Assembly (NCBI GenBank): GCA_002050125.1
Contig: MWTA01000095.1
Coordinates: 1-38,622 of the forward strand
Direction of reading: 5' to 3'
Source: Anaerolineae bacterium UTCFX2
GTDB taxonomy: Bacteria > Chloroflexota > Anaerolineae > Anaerolineales > UBA4823
Length of the DNA: 38,622 nt
The notes beneath the pieces were generated by a model. The model ran no database searches. It saw only the letters and a program-made list of their open reading frames with translations, and had not been told where the DNA came from. Position 1 is the stretch's first letter, and every line of letters begins with the position of its first letter. Of this stretch, positions 24,817 to 34,224 are shown piece by piece. The translations under genes and the position numbers were made by a program.

Positions 24817-26007
24817 ATGCCTTCCGCTGAAATAATCACAATCGGCACTGAAATCTTGCTGGGTGAAATCATCAATACGAATGCCCGCGATATTGCGCGC
24901 AAATTGCGCGATGCCGGGATCGATTTATACTGGGAAACAACCGTGGGCGACAACCCCGCCCGCATCTCTCAGGCTATTCGGCAGGCAATGGAGCGCTGCC
25001 AGATCATCATCACAACTGGAGGGCTGGGTCCCACAGTAGATGACCCGACGCGCGAAGCAGTCGCTCAGGCAATCGGCGTCGAAACCGAATTCATACCAGA
25101 ACTGTGGGAGCAGGTCCAGGCGCGCTTCAGAAGATATGAGCGCGTCCCCACCGAGAACAACCGCCGCCAGGCATTCATCCCCAAAGGCGCCCAGCCCATC
25201 GAGAATCCGGTTGGAACTGCGCCAGCCTTTTTGGTCGACTGCCAAAAGGTCGTGATCATTTCACTCCCTGGCGTCCCCCGCGAGATGGAATTCTTAATGG
25301 ATCACAAAGTCATCCCCTATCTGGAGGAACGCTTCGATCTGGCAGGGCTGATTAAGCTGCGCATCCTCCACACAGTTGGGATCGGCGAATCACAAATCGA
25401 CGCTTTAATCGGCGATCTCGAGACGCTGTCTAATCCGACGGTCGGGTTGGCTGCCCATTCGGGGCAGGTAGATGTACGGATCACTGCCAAAGCGCAGACG
25501 ACCCAAGAAGCGGACAACTTGCTGCGACCAATTGAACAGGCGCTGCGCCAGAGGCTCGGGGACTGGGTGTACGGCGCAGACGCAGAAACGCTGGAGGGCG
25601 TCGTATTACGGTGCTTATTCAACCGCGGCTGGACGCTGGCGGTGGTCGAGTATGGTACGGGAGGCTATCTGATCAACCGGCTTTCACAACCCAACTCGAC
25701 CGTTCCAGCCGAGCACCAGCGCATGTTCAAAGGGGGGGAATTTCAAACCGAGCTCACCCACCCTGAACAGTTACTTGACTTGACTCGCGAATACCGCCTC
25801 ACCAGCGCAGTGAACGTCTGTCTTGGCATCAGCGTGTTCCCGGGAAACGAACGCACGGAAATCCAGATCGCCTTGATTTCACCTCAGGGTGAATTCAAGA
25901 AGAGCGTTTTCTACGGAGGTCCTCCCGAATATGCGCCACGCTACGCGCTGCACAACAGCCTCGATCAACTCCGTAAACTGGCATGCGACGACCAACAACC
26001 TTTGTGA
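24817..26007 (+). CDS. cinA: CinA-family protein with degenerate C-terminal deamidase domain
   Basis: CinA joins an N-terminal MoaB-like domain (COG1058, ADP-ribose pyrophosphatase activity in some members) to a C-terminal PncC domain (NMN deamidase). The N-terminal half is intact: MPSAEIITIGTEILLGEIIN, TTGGLGPTVDDPTREA and ISLPGVPREMEFLM. In the C-terminal part the catalytic AESCTGG is replaced by VEYGTGG (Tyr279-Gly280 in place of Ser-Cys), and the usual TGIAGP is not recognisable, so deamidase activity is probably lost. The start MPSAE is chosen by family fit, with GGGG 7 nt upstream; it is 396 aa. The next gene begins 18 nt later. Confidence 0.9.
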   Translation: MPSAEIITIGTEILLGEIINTNARDIARKLRDAGIDLYWETTVGDNPARISQAIRQAMERCQIIITTGGLGPTVDDPTREAVAQAIGVETEFIPELWEQVQARFRRYERVPTENNRRQAFIPKGAQPIENPVGTAPAFLVDCQKVVIISLPGVPREMEFLMDHKVIPYLEERFDLAGLIKLRILHTVGIGESQIDALIGDLETLSNPTVGLAAHSGQVDVRITAKAQTTQEADNLLRPIEQALRQRLGDWVYGADAETLEGVVLRCLFNRGWTLAVVEYGTGGYLINRLSQPNSTVPAEHQRMFKGGEFQTELTHPEQLLDLTREYRLTSAVNVCLGISVFPGNERTEIQIALISPQGEFKKSVFYGGPPEYAPRYALHNSLDQLRKLACDDQQPL

Positions 26008-26025
26008 GATTTATAGGGAGGCTGA

Positions 26026-28017
26026 ATGAATAAAACTAAAGCCGACACATTGCTCATCAATGCAATTGTCTTGACCATGGATGAGGCATTTACGGTCATA
26101 AACCCGGGCGCGGTTGCGATCGAAAACGGCACAATTCTGGCGGTGGATCGTCAGGATCAGATCCTGCAGAAGTTCACAGCACAAATTATTCATGATTGCG
26201 GCGGGAAGGCGCTGATGCCGGGTTTGGTCAATGCCCACACGCACGTTCCAATGACCTTACTGCGCGGACTGGCGGACGACCTAAGGCTGGACGTGTGGCT
26301 GTTGGGCTATATGATGCCCGTCGAACGGCAGTTCGTTTCGCCGGATTTCGTGAAACTTGGGACAAAACTGGCATGCCTGGAGATGATTCGCTCTGGCGTC
26401 ACCTGTTTCGCGGATATGTACTATTTCGAAGACCATGTCGCCCAGGCGACTGCTGAGATTGGAATGCGCGCGGTCTGTTCACAGACCGTTATGAAATACC
26501 CCACTCCGGACGCACAATTCTTTGAGGAAAGCCTGGCGCTGGCGCGCGAATTTATCCAAAAGTGGAAAGGACATCCGTTAATCATCCCTTCTGTCGCGCC
26601 TCACGCTCCGTACACCTGCACCGAAGAGATCCTCCGCCTCACAGCCGAATTGGCGGCAGAGTTTGACGTTCCGCTGCACACGCACATTGCGGAAACCGCC
26701 CAAGAGGTGGAAAGCGCGCGCGATGAGTACGGCATGCCCGTCGTGCCGTATGTCAAGAAAATCGGTTTATTCGAGACGAAAGCCCTGGCAGCTCATTGCG
26801 TCCATATCGACGAAGGTGAAATGAACACCCTGCTGCATCACAATGTGGGAGTTGCTCACAACCCTTCCTCCAACCTGAAGCTGGCGTCTGGCTTTGCCCC
26901 GGTTACAAAGATGTTGGAATTGGGTCTGCACGTTGGGATTGGAACTGATGGAACCGCCTCAAACAACGACCTGGATATGTTTGAAGAAGTTCGACTGGCA
27001 GCGATACTGGCGAAGAATGTGTCCAATGACCCGACCTCTCTTCCGGCTCGCACCGCGCTCGCAATGGCAACCCGGATCGGCGCCGAAGCGCTCCACCTGA
27101 GCGAAATCACCGGTTCGATTCAACCCGGGAAAAAGGCAGATGTAATCCTGGTTGATCTAAACCGAATCCACAACAGCCCGCGTTTCATGCGCGATCCGAA
27201 CAATATCTATGCCCAGATCGTTTATGCCACCAAATCGACCGATGTGAGCGATGTGATGGTTGATGGCAAATGGCTGATGCAGGATCACCAGCTCCTGGTC
27301 GGCGACGAGGCTGCCTGGTTGGCTGAAGCCCAGGACTACGCGGCAAGAATCGACGCGTTCTTGATTCAACGTGAAAAATCCGTACTTTCGAAACTGGTAG
27401 CGATTGGAAATGCAACCGAAGAGGAAAGTTTCGAAGTCCAGGCAAAGGTGCGCATTGCCGACGCGGAGCCGGTTTACGAAGCGCTCGAAAAACCCGAGAT
27501 CGAAGTACTCCATTTTCGTCACTATCATGAGTACGACACGTATTTTCTGTTTCCCGACCCGGAGCAAGGCACGCTGCGTTACCGGGAAGACGAAATTATC
27601 GATCCGGCTGGGCAAGTTATCCGCGCCCGCTACCGGCTGACCATGATTGGGCCGGCGCGTGAATATCAATTCCCGCGTGAGGTGCTGCTCTCTCGAAGTC
27701 GTTTTCTGGCGCCGGCAAATCACAGTCTGCGGTTTTACCGCGAGTATTTCAAGCCGACCAGCGAAGTCCCGGTTGTAAAAGACCGCCAGCGCTGGCGACT
27801 CTTGTTCCGCGGGACGGAATTCTATTTGAACCTCGACAGATTAGAACAACCTCCACTGGGATATTTTCTGGAGGTAAAGAGCCGCACCTGGAGCAAGCGC
27901 GATGCTGAACACAAAGCGGAAATGGCAGCCGGATTACTCGAATTCTTAGGCGCCTCCATTCACGAAAGGGTATCGAAAGACTACCTGGAGTTGGTCTTAG
28001 AAATCCAACCAACCTAG
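26026..28017 (+). CDS. MTA/SAH deaminase fused to a C-terminal CYTH domain
   Basis: Residues 1-440 form an amidohydrolase of the MtaD/SAH-deaminase type (deaminates methylthioadenosine or S-adenosylhomocysteine). The metal site starts at NAHTHV (His71, His73), followed by APHAPYTC, HTHIAET and GTDGTASNNDLDMFEE. After a linker, residues about 466-663 resemble a CYTH/triphosphate-tunnel domain. It has an ExExK-like start (FEVQAKV, with Gln for the second Glu), HEYDTYF, GTLRYRED, NLDRLE and GYFLEVKSR. Those domains bind or hydrolyse triphosphates. The fusion is in one frame with no stop and is well supported by GGGAGG 4 nt before the ATG. A link to tripolyphosphate from AdoMet synthesis is possible but speculative. 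Confidence 0.88.
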   Translation: MNKTKADTLLINAIVLTMDEAFTVINPGAVAIENGTILAVDRQDQILQKFTAQIIHDCGGKALMPGLVNAHTHVPMTLLRGLADDLRLDVWLLGYMMPVERQFVSPDFVKLGTKLACLEMIRSGVTCFADMYYFEDHVAQATAEIGMRAVCSQTVMKYPTPDAQFFEESLALAREFIQKWKGHPLIIPSVAPHAPYTCTEEILRLTAELAAEFDVPLHTHIAETAQEVESARDEYGMPVVPYVKKIGLFETKALAAHCVHIDEGEMNTLLHHNVGVAHNPSSNLKLASGFAPVTKMLELGLHVGIGTDGTASNNDLDMFEEVRLAAILAKNVSNDPTSLPARTALAMATRIGAEALHLSEITGSIQPGKKADVILVDLNRIHNSPRFMRDPNNIYAQIVYATKSTDVSDVMVDGKWLMQDHQLLVGDEAAWLAEAQDYAARIDAFLIQREKSVLSKLVAIGNATEEESFEVQAKVRIADAEPVYEALEKPEIEVLHFRHYHEYDTYFLFPDPEQGTLRYREDEIIDPAGQVIRARYRLTMIGPAREYQFPREVLLSRSRFLAPANHSLRFYREYFKPTSEVPVVKDRQRWRLLFRGTEFYLNLDRLEQPPLGYFLEVKSRTWSKRDAEHKAEMAAGLLEFLGASIHERVSKDYLELVLEIQPT

Positions 28018-28274
28018 TATTTCACCGCTCGTTTTTTGTGGCGACTTTGTGAGCAGCGCAGGCGGATTTTCGGTCCGGCGCGGCGTGCACTTAAAGATCG
28101 ATTATTCATCCTTAATGTTATAATTCGGATTATCAACGATATCACACCAGAAAAAATGACTATCGCAGCACGGGTTCACTTCACGCAGCGCATCATAATC
28201 AACCAGCGGTTTTTTGTTCTGCAAACCCACATTTTGCTCATTCCTTCAGCGAAGAACCAAAAAGGGGTTGACAA
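28018..28274 (+). promoter_or_regulatory. Intergenic region with -10 element upstream of the aldo-keto reductase
   Basis: TATAAT at 28119-28124 is preceded by TGT, an extended -10. The -35 is weak. It would give a leader of about 145 nt. The rest of the 257 nt holds no gene that I can support. Confidence 0.4.
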
Positions 28275-29273
28275 ATGGAATATCGTTTTTTAGGCAATTC
28301 AGGTTTAAAGATATCGGCGCTCTCGCTTGGTGCCTGGGTCACCTATGGCGAACAGGTGGATGAAGGCGTCGCACAGGAATGCATGATTGCCGCATACGAA
28401 CAAGGGGTGAATTTCTTCGATAATGCGGAGAGCTATGGTTCGGGCAAGGCTGAAATTGTGATGGGGAATGTCCTCAAAAGGCTTGGATGGCCTCGCTCCA
28501 GTCTGGTTATCTCAACCAAAATCTTCTGGGGCGGCGACGGACCGAACGATACCGGTCTATCACGCAAGCACCTGCACGAAGGGACAAATGCGGCGCTAAA
28601 ACGCCTCCAGTTAGAATACGTCGATCTGATTTTCTGTCACCGCCCGGATATTCACACCCCGGTTGAAGAAGTCGTATGGACCATGAACCAGATCATCCAG
28701 CAAGGCAAAGCCTTCTATTGGGGAACCAGCGAATGGTCCGCATCCGCAATCATGCAAGCCTACGGCATCGCGCGCCGCGAGCACTTGATCCCCCCCTTAA
28801 TGGAACAGCCCGAATACAACATGTTCGCGCGGCAGCGCGTCGAAGGCGAATATACTCCGCTCTATGCTGAAATTGGATTGGGAACCACGATCTGGAGCCC
28901 GCTGGCAAGCGGATTACTCACAGGTAAGTACAACCAGGGCATCCCGCAGGACTCGCGCGCCAATCTGAAGGATTATACGTGGATAAAAGAGCGAATTCTA
29001 AGCCCGAAAGGACAGGCGAAGATTGATAAGGTAAAGCAACTGTCCGCGATTGCAGATCAATTGGGCTGCACTATGGCGCAGCTCGCGCTGGCATGGTGTC
29101 TGAAAAATCCGCATGTGAGTTCGGTAATCACCGGGGCTTCCAGGAAATCACAGGTTGCTGAAAACCTGCAATCGCTGGCAGTTGTAGAAAAGATTACCCC
29201 TGCCGTCGTGGAGGAGATCGAGAATATTCTGCAAAACAAGCCGAAACCGGAAGCGGATTTCCGGAAAGATTGA
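28275..29273 (+). CDS. Aldo-keto reductase, Kv-beta/YghZ-like
   Basis: A 332-aa NADPH-dependent aldo-keto reductase of the family that includes potassium-channel beta subunits and E. coli YghZ. The catalytic tetrad is Asp49 and Tyr54 (FFDNAESYG), Lys82 (ISTKIFWGG) and His122 (FCHRPD). The opening [21 protein letters not shown] and the cofactor-binding end [16 protein letters not shown] are typical. AAGGGG lies 7 nt upstream of the ATG. The substrate is unknown. It is followed after 77 nt by the kinase operon, with no clear terminator. Confidence 0.93.
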   Translation: MEYRFLGNSGLKISALSLGAWVTYGEQVDEGVAQECMIAAYEQGVNFFDNAESYGSGKAEIVMGNVLKRLGWPRSSLVISTKIFWGGDGPNDTGLSRKHLHEGTNAALKRLQLEYVDLIFCHRPDIHTPVEEVVWTMNQIIQQGKAFYWGTSEWSASAIMQAYGIARREHLIPPLMEQPEYNMFARQRVEGEYTPLYAEIGLGTTIWSPLASGLLTGKYNQGIPQDSRANLKDYTWIKERILSPKGQAKIDKVKQLSAIADQLGCTMAQLALAWCLKNPHVSSVITGASRKSQVAENLQSLAVVEKITPAVVEEIENILQNKPKPEADFRKD

Positions 29274-29350
29274 AATCGGATCAAAATTGGTGGGCAGAAT
29301 AATATCGGTAGCGGATTATTCAATGAAATTTATCAGAGGGATTGTAACGG

Positions 29351-31240
29351 TTGAGTGACCCACAAAACACCCAGAGCTTCGAAACAGACTCTGAACTAGA
29401 CACCTCGCAACAGCTACAAGCTGGAACTACCCTGGTTGAGAGATATACGATACAGGGCATTATCGGCATCGGGGGAATGAGCGCCGTTTACCAGGCGCGT
29501 GACATGCACTTCCCCAACGTAACCAAAAATGTTGCGGTGAAGGAGATGGTAAACCGGGCGTTGGATCCGGTTGTGCGCAGCACCATTGTCCGTAACTTTG
29601 AGCGGGAAGCGAACTTGCTCGCCTCGCTCGAGCACCGCGCAATACCCAGGATTTACGATTATTTCACCTTGAATGAACGGTCGTATCTCGTCATCGAGTT
29701 TGTCAGCGGAAGCGACCTGGAAGAACTGGTCAATAATACGAACGAATTTATCGAGGAGGAACGCCTGGTTCGTTGGGCAATTGAACTGTGCGATGTGCTG
29801 AGCTATCTGCACAATCATAAACCCGAATCGATCATCTTTCGGGATATGAAACCCTCGAATGTGATGATCAATGCCCAGGATCATGTAGTGTTGGTCGATT
29901 TTGGGATCGCCAAACCCTTTCAAGCTGGGAAACGTGGAACCATGATCGGCACGGAGGGTTATTCCCCCCCAGAACAATATCGCGGAGAAGCCAGTCCGCA
30001 AGCCGATATTTACGCTTTGGGCGCCACGCTCCATCATGCGATCACTCGCCGCGACCCCCGCTTGGAACCGCCGTTCTCCTTTCATGAACGCCCGATCCTC
30101 CAGCATAACCCAAACGTCTCGTCCTTGCTGGTAAAAGTCATCGAAAAGGCGCTTGAATATCAGCCCGAAGATCGATTTCAGACCGCAGAAGACATGAAAA
30201 GCGCCCTGATGGGCGTCGCTCATGAGACGGGTATGCTCCCGCACATCGCTGCATCGCTTTCTCAAGCCGTGCGAGTCAGCGAGGCAATCCAACCCATTTG
30301 GTCTTTCAAATGCGAGGATGAGATCCGGGGGAGCCCGGTCTACACCAACGGTGCGGTGTATGTCGGTTGTTACGACAATAACCTGTATGCGTTGGACGCC
30401 CATGATGGAGAATTTCTCTGGAAATATCCAACCGAGGGCGGAATTGTTAGTAAACCTGCTTTTTTCGATGAATCGGTTTATTTTGGATCGGAGGATCACC
30501 GGCTGCACGCGGTCTATCTCAGGAACGGTCGGGTGAATTGGACTTATTACACCAAAGGACCCGTGCGCTCCTCACCCTTCATCGCAGAAGGACATATCTT
30601 CATCGGTTCAGATGACCGTTTTCTGCATGCCGTAAACGCCACTACCGGACGACCAGCCTGGCGCGCAGACGCCGGCTCGCCGGTGAGATCGACCCCGATC
30701 ATCGCAAACGAGCTGGTCTACTTCGGTTCAGAGGCTGGGGATTTCTATTGCCTGGACTTCACCGGGGCGATCAAATGGCGCTTTAAAGCCAAAAGAGCAG
30801 TCACCTCTTCGGCGGTTGTGAGCAAAGGTACCGTATACGTTGGATCAGTCGACTCGACGATCTATGCGCTAGATGCAAAAACCGGCTGGGTTATCTGGCG
30901 TTTCCGGTTGAGCAAACCAACCATTTCCACCCCCTTTATGAATGATAATCTCCTGTTCACCGGATCTGTGGATGGGGCGATTTACTGCATTGACACCAAC
31001 ACATCCAAAGAGGTTTGGCGGTATTCCACCGAGCACCAGGTTACCGGATCGCCAATCATCCTCAAAGACTCGCTGTACTGCGGCTCTGTCGATGGTTGTT
31101 TTTACTGCCTGGAATTCCGCACCGGAAGATTGCGGTGGAAGTATCAAACTGAAGGTCCAATTACCGGGACGCCGGTTGCTTGGGAGGATGTCATTGCTAT
31201 TGGCTCGACGGACCATCGAATCTATGCCTTCGCGGTATAA
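29351..31240 (+). CDS. Soluble Ser/Thr kinase fused to PQQ-like propeller
   Basis: A 629-aa Hanks-type kinase. The kinase domain (about 30-290) has GIGGMSAVY, Lys64 (VAVKEM), DFG (183-185) and SPPEQYRG. The catalytic loop reads FRDMKPSN, with Phe163 in place of the usual His of HRD. The C-terminal half (about 315-629) has seven to eight PQQ-type blades (for example NLYALDAHDGEFLW, RLHAVYLRNGRVNW and FYCLDFTGAIKW). No transmembrane helix lies between them, so the propeller should be cytoplasmic, unlike the external propeller of the kinase at 13435. The start is TTG with GAGGG 11 nt upstream. It heads an operon with PP2C, DnaJ-VWA and FHA genes. Confidence 0.92.
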   Translation: MSDPQNTQSFETDSELDTSQQLQAGTTLVERYTIQGIIGIGGMSAVYQARDMHFPNVTKNVAVKEMVNRALDPVVRSTIVRNFEREANLLASLEHRAIPRIYDYFTLNERSYLVIEFVSGSDLEELVNNTNEFIEEERLVRWAIELCDVLSYLHNHKPESIIFRDMKPSNVMINAQDHVVLVDFGIAKPFQAGKRGTMIGTEGYSPPEQYRGEASPQADIYALGATLHHAITRRDPRLEPPFSFHERPILQHNPNVSSLLVKVIEKALEYQPEDRFQTAEDMKSALMGVAHETGMLPHIAASLSQAVRVSEAIQPIWSFKCEDEIRGSPVYTNGAVYVGCYDNNLYALDAHDGEFLWKYPTEGGIVSKPAFFDESVYFGSEDHRLHAVYLRNGRVNWTYYTKGPVRSSPFIAEGHIFIGSDDRFLHAVNATTGRPAWRADAGSPVRSTPIIANELVYFGSEAGDFYCLDFTGAIKWRFKAKRAVTSSAVVSKGTVYVGSVDSTIYALDAKTGWVIWRFRLSKPTISTPFMNDNLLFTGSVDGAIYCIDTNTSKEVWRYSTEHQVTGSPIILKDSLYCGSVDGCFYCLEFRTGRLRWKYQTEGPITGTPVAWEDVIAIGSTDHRIYAFAV

Positions 31241-31258
31241 AAATCAGGAAGGTCGCGG

Positions 31259-32188
31259 TTGCTTAAAAAAATCCTAAATATCCTCGGGTTTCAAAAAGAT
31301 GAGGTCGAAAGCAGCCTGGCTTCTGGCGAGGTTCCCACGATTCCCATCACAGATGAGAAAATCAGTGCAGGAATTCAGCCATTGGCGATTGCTAAGCGAC
31401 CGAACCTGCCTCAGTTGATCGCAGGATGCGCTCAATCGGTAGGGATGATGCGCGGTCACAACGAAGATGCCATTCTGGTTTATTCAGCCCTTTTTGCCAA
31501 TCAGGAAGGGTACGTGCCAGTTGGATTGTTCATCGTGGCTGATGGAATGGGTGGACATAAGCATGGAGAAGTCGCAAGTAATCTTGCGGTCAGGGTCGTT
31601 GGGCGTGAGGTGATCCAGAAGATCATGCTGGGGTTTATGGATATTCACCCCACACCGCCAGAAGAGGGAATACAGGAAATCCTCGAGTCCAGCGTAATGG
31701 CAGCCCACCGGACGATTACCAAGGAATCGCCGGGGAGTGGGACGACCCTGACGGCTATACTGATCCTGGATAAGCACATGTCGATTGCGCACGTTGGCGA
31801 CAGCCGGGCTTACTCTTTAGACAACCAGGGAAAGCTCGAAATCCTCACCCGCGACCATTCTCTCGTCAAGCGAATGATGGAGTTGGGTCATCTGACAGAA
31901 CAGGAAGCCGCCATCCATCCGCAGCGAAATGTGCTTTACCGGGCGTTGGGTCAGGGAGAGCCTTTTACTCCAGATATCAGCACGACTGCCCTTCCAAACG
32001 CCGGTCACCTGCTCATATGTTCGGATGGTTTGTGGGGCGTGGTTCCTCAGGATGAAATGGTTCGCTTAATTCGTTCGACCTCCTCGCCTGATTTGGCTTG
32101 CCAGTTGTTAATCGATGCCGCAAATAAGGCTGGAGGACCCGACAATATTTCAGCAATTCTGGTGCAGCTTCCAATCTTTTCAGATTGA
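31259..32188 (+). CDS. PP2C-family protein phosphatase
   Basis: A 309-aa metal-dependent Ser/Thr phosphatase (PppL/PstP type), the natural opponent of the kinases here. Motifs are RGHNEDA, VADGMGGHKHGEVAS, SGSGTTLTA (the first part of it), AHVGDSRAY, TRDHSLVKRMMELG, ICSDGLWGVV and GGPDNISAIL. A non-conserved N-terminal stretch of about 55 residues precedes the domain. There is no membrane segment, so it is cytoplasmic. The start is TTG with AGGAAGG upstream. It begins 18 nt after the kinase and is followed by the DnaJ-VWA gene after 9 nt. Confidence 0.94.
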   Translation: MLKKILNILGFQKDEVESSLASGEVPTIPITDEKISAGIQPLAIAKRPNLPQLIAGCAQSVGMMRGHNEDAILVYSALFANQEGYVPVGLFIVADGMGGHKHGEVASNLAVRVVGREVIQKIMLGFMDIHPTPPEEGIQEILESSVMAAHRTITKESPGSGTTLTAILILDKHMSIAHVGDSRAYSLDNQGKLEILTRDHSLVKRMMELGHLTEQEAAIHPQRNVLYRALGQGEPFTPDISTTALPNAGHLLICSDGLWGVVPQDEMVRLIRSTSSPDLACQLLIDAANKAGGPDNISAILVQLPIFSD

Positions 32189-32197
32189 GCAGAACAC

Positions 32198-33676
32198 ATG
32201 ACTTCTAAACCCAGTTATTATGAAATCCTGGGATTACCAAAAGAAGCCACCCAAGAAGAGGTGCGGCGCGCCTACCGCGAGCTCTCTCTAAGCCAGCACC
32301 CAGACATCAACCGTTCTCCAGGGGCAAATACCCAATTTCTAAACCTCAAAGAGGCTTTTGAGACACTTTCGAATCCGGCACGCCGAAAAGAATACGACCA
32401 GAGACTCACCCAAGAGAGCGACGCGCCCATCCTGGAATACACCCTTTACAGCCGCACCAGGCTGCCAGACCTCAAAGAACCGCAATTGCTCTACGCTTAT
32501 TTGGATTATGCGGTTTCGGAAAAATATGCTTCGCAGGTCACCCCAACCTTGAATTATTGCCTGGTGATCGACCGCTCAACGTCCATGCAAGGCGAACGAT
32601 TGGATACGGTAAAAGCGGCAGCGATCGAGCTGATCCGCCAATCAAAAGAGAGCGACGTGCTGAGCCTGGTCACATTCAGCGACCGGGCTGAAGTCGTCTT
32701 ACCCGCCAAGCGCTATCCCGATCATCGCTCGCTCGAAGCGCAAGTACACTTCATCCAAGCCAGCGGGGGAACAGAAATTTACCAGGGGCTGGAGGCAGGT
32801 TTCCAACAGATCCAATGGAACCAAAATCGGTCGCTGGTCAACCACCTTATTCTGATCACCGATGGGCATACCTATGGAGATAACCTGGCTTGCATCGATC
32901 TAGCCAACCGGGCTGCCTCTCAAGGGGTGTGCATCACTGCCCTGGGCATCGGCTCAGATTGGAATGACGAGTTCCTGGATACTCTCACCCAAATAACGGG
33001 CGGAAACACTTATTACATTGCCAAAACCAGCGATCTGCGCAAATTGATGCAAGAAAAATTTGCCAGCCTGAACCAGGTATTCGCTGAGCGAGTCTCGCTA
33101 AAGCTCAAACCAGCCCAACGGGTGGCTCTTGGGGGGGTGTACCGCCTCCAGCCGGAGGCAACCCCGTTGAACGTTTCCGAACAAATCAACCTGGGCAGCA
33201 TCTTGCGTGACACCAATCTTTCAATTTTGCTCGAGTTTATCGTGCAACCGGTAGATGAAGATTTATATCGCCGGGAAATTGCAAATGGGACGGTCAGCCT
33301 GATCCTTCCATCAGATCCCAGTTCCGTCCATCGCATCCCCGTAACACTGAGCCGCGTTGTCGGCAGCCTGGATAAAAAAGAAAAGCCTCCGCAGGAAATC
33401 ATCCAGGCGCTCACGCATATCACGTTGTATCGAATGCAGGAGCGCGCGCGCCAGGAGGCTTCAGCCGGGAAAATCGACGAAGCCAGCTCTAGGCTGCAAC
33501 GCTTAGCGACACAATTCCTTTCGATTGGCGAAAAAGACCTGGCTCAAACGGCGCTGATGGAAGCAGAAAGAATTCAGCAAACGAGTATGCTAAGTCCCGA
33601 AGGAGAAAAGGCGATAAAATACGCCACACGCTCGCTCATGCTGCCAAGTAAAGGAAAGGAAGAGAGGCAATATTGA
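32198..33676 (+). CDS. DnaJ-VWA fusion protein
   Basis: A 492-aa protein with an unusual layout. Residues 4-70 are a J domain with intact HPD (34-36), YYEILGLPKEATQEEVRRAY and LKEAFETLSNPARRKEYD; it should stimulate a DnaK ATPase. Residues about 115-300 are a von Willebrand A domain with a complete MIDAS: DRSTS (Asp125, Ser127, Ser129), the Thr in ASGGTEIYQ and the Asp in LITDGHTYGD. A beta-rich and then helical C-terminus (about 310-480) follows, with no membrane segment. The VWA would bind a protein through a metal ion and the J domain would bring in Hsp70. Its stop overlaps the start of the FHA gene. Confidence 0.92.
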   Translation: MTSKPSYYEILGLPKEATQEEVRRAYRELSLSQHPDINRSPGANTQFLNLKEAFETLSNPARRKEYDQRLTQESDAPILEYTLYSRTRLPDLKEPQLLYAYLDYAVSEKYASQVTPTLNYCLVIDRSTSMQGERLDTVKAAAIELIRQSKESDVLSLVTFSDRAEVVLPAKRYPDHRSLEAQVHFIQASGGTEIYQGLEAGFQQIQWNQNRSLVNHLILITDGHTYGDNLACIDLANRAASQGVCITALGIGSDWNDEFLDTLTQITGGNTYYIAKTSDLRKLMQEKFASLNQVFAERVSLKLKPAQRVALGGVYRLQPEATPLNVSEQINLGSILRDTNLSILLEFIVQPVDEDLYRREIANGTVSLILPSDPSSVHRIPVTLSRVVGSLDKKEKPPQEIIQALTHITLYRMQERARQEASAGKIDEASSRLQRLATQFLSIGEKDLAQTALMEAERIQQTSMLSPEGEKAIKYATRSLMLPSKGKEERQY

Positions 33677-34203
33677 TCACCTGTCCGCACTGCGGCAATA
33701 AGGAACTGGAAGGCGCGCTATTTTGCAAAGAATGCGGTTCGCAGTTGCTGATTGAAACCAATGGACTCGGAACAACCGAAACTGGTATGAGATCCAAACC
33801 AGATCAGTTTCAGATAAACCAACAACCCGAATATTCGTCTGAGTTCAGTTATAGCCCATCTTCAGATGCATTGATAACGCTTTACGTGGTAGATCACAAC
33901 GCCTATATCCCCATCATGGAAGAAGGTGAAGTGATCCTGGGCAGGTCAAGCGAAGGTCAGTCGATGATCCCAGATATCGATTTAAGAAAATTCAAGGCGT
34001 TCCAGTCGGGCGTGTCGCGCATGCACGCTGCCATCCGGCTTTTCCGAAACCAGATCTTGATCAGCGATCTGGGATCATCCAACGGGACGAGTGTGAATGA
34101 TACGAAATTGGAACCCTATTCACCTCATCCGCTTAAAAATGGCGATACGATCACGCTCGGTAGAATGCGCATCGAAGTAATCACAAAAGACAAGCAAGTA
34201 TGA
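33673..34203 (+). CDS. Zinc ribbon-FHA phosphothreonine reader
   Basis: A 176-aa protein. The N-terminus has a double-Cys zinc ribbon (CPHCG near residue 4 and CKECG near 18). After a flexible linker, residues about 75-170 form an FHA domain with GRSSEGQ, SRMHAAIR and DLGSSNGTSVND, the conserved phosphothreonine-binding loops. It is likely a substrate or reader of the kinase in the same operon. The start is TTG, overlapping the DnaJ-VWA stop (TTGA), with GAGAGGC upstream. Confidence 0.93.
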   Translation: MITCPHCGNKELEGALFCKECGSQLLIETNGLGTTETGMRSKPDQFQINQQPEYSSEFSYSPSSDALITLYVVDHNAYIPIMEEGEVILGRSSEGQSMIPDIDLRKFKAFQSGVSRMHAAIRLFRNQILISDLGSSNGTSVNDTKLEPYSPHPLKNGDTITLGRMRIEVITKDKQV

Positions 34204-34224
34204 CCGTTCTCTTTGGAGGTTTGA

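Noticed and set aside
29414..30508. Long minus-strand open frame (364 codons) opposite the kinase-PQQ gene
   Set aside because: The plus-strand frame has all kinase motifs; the minus frame shows no recognisable domain.
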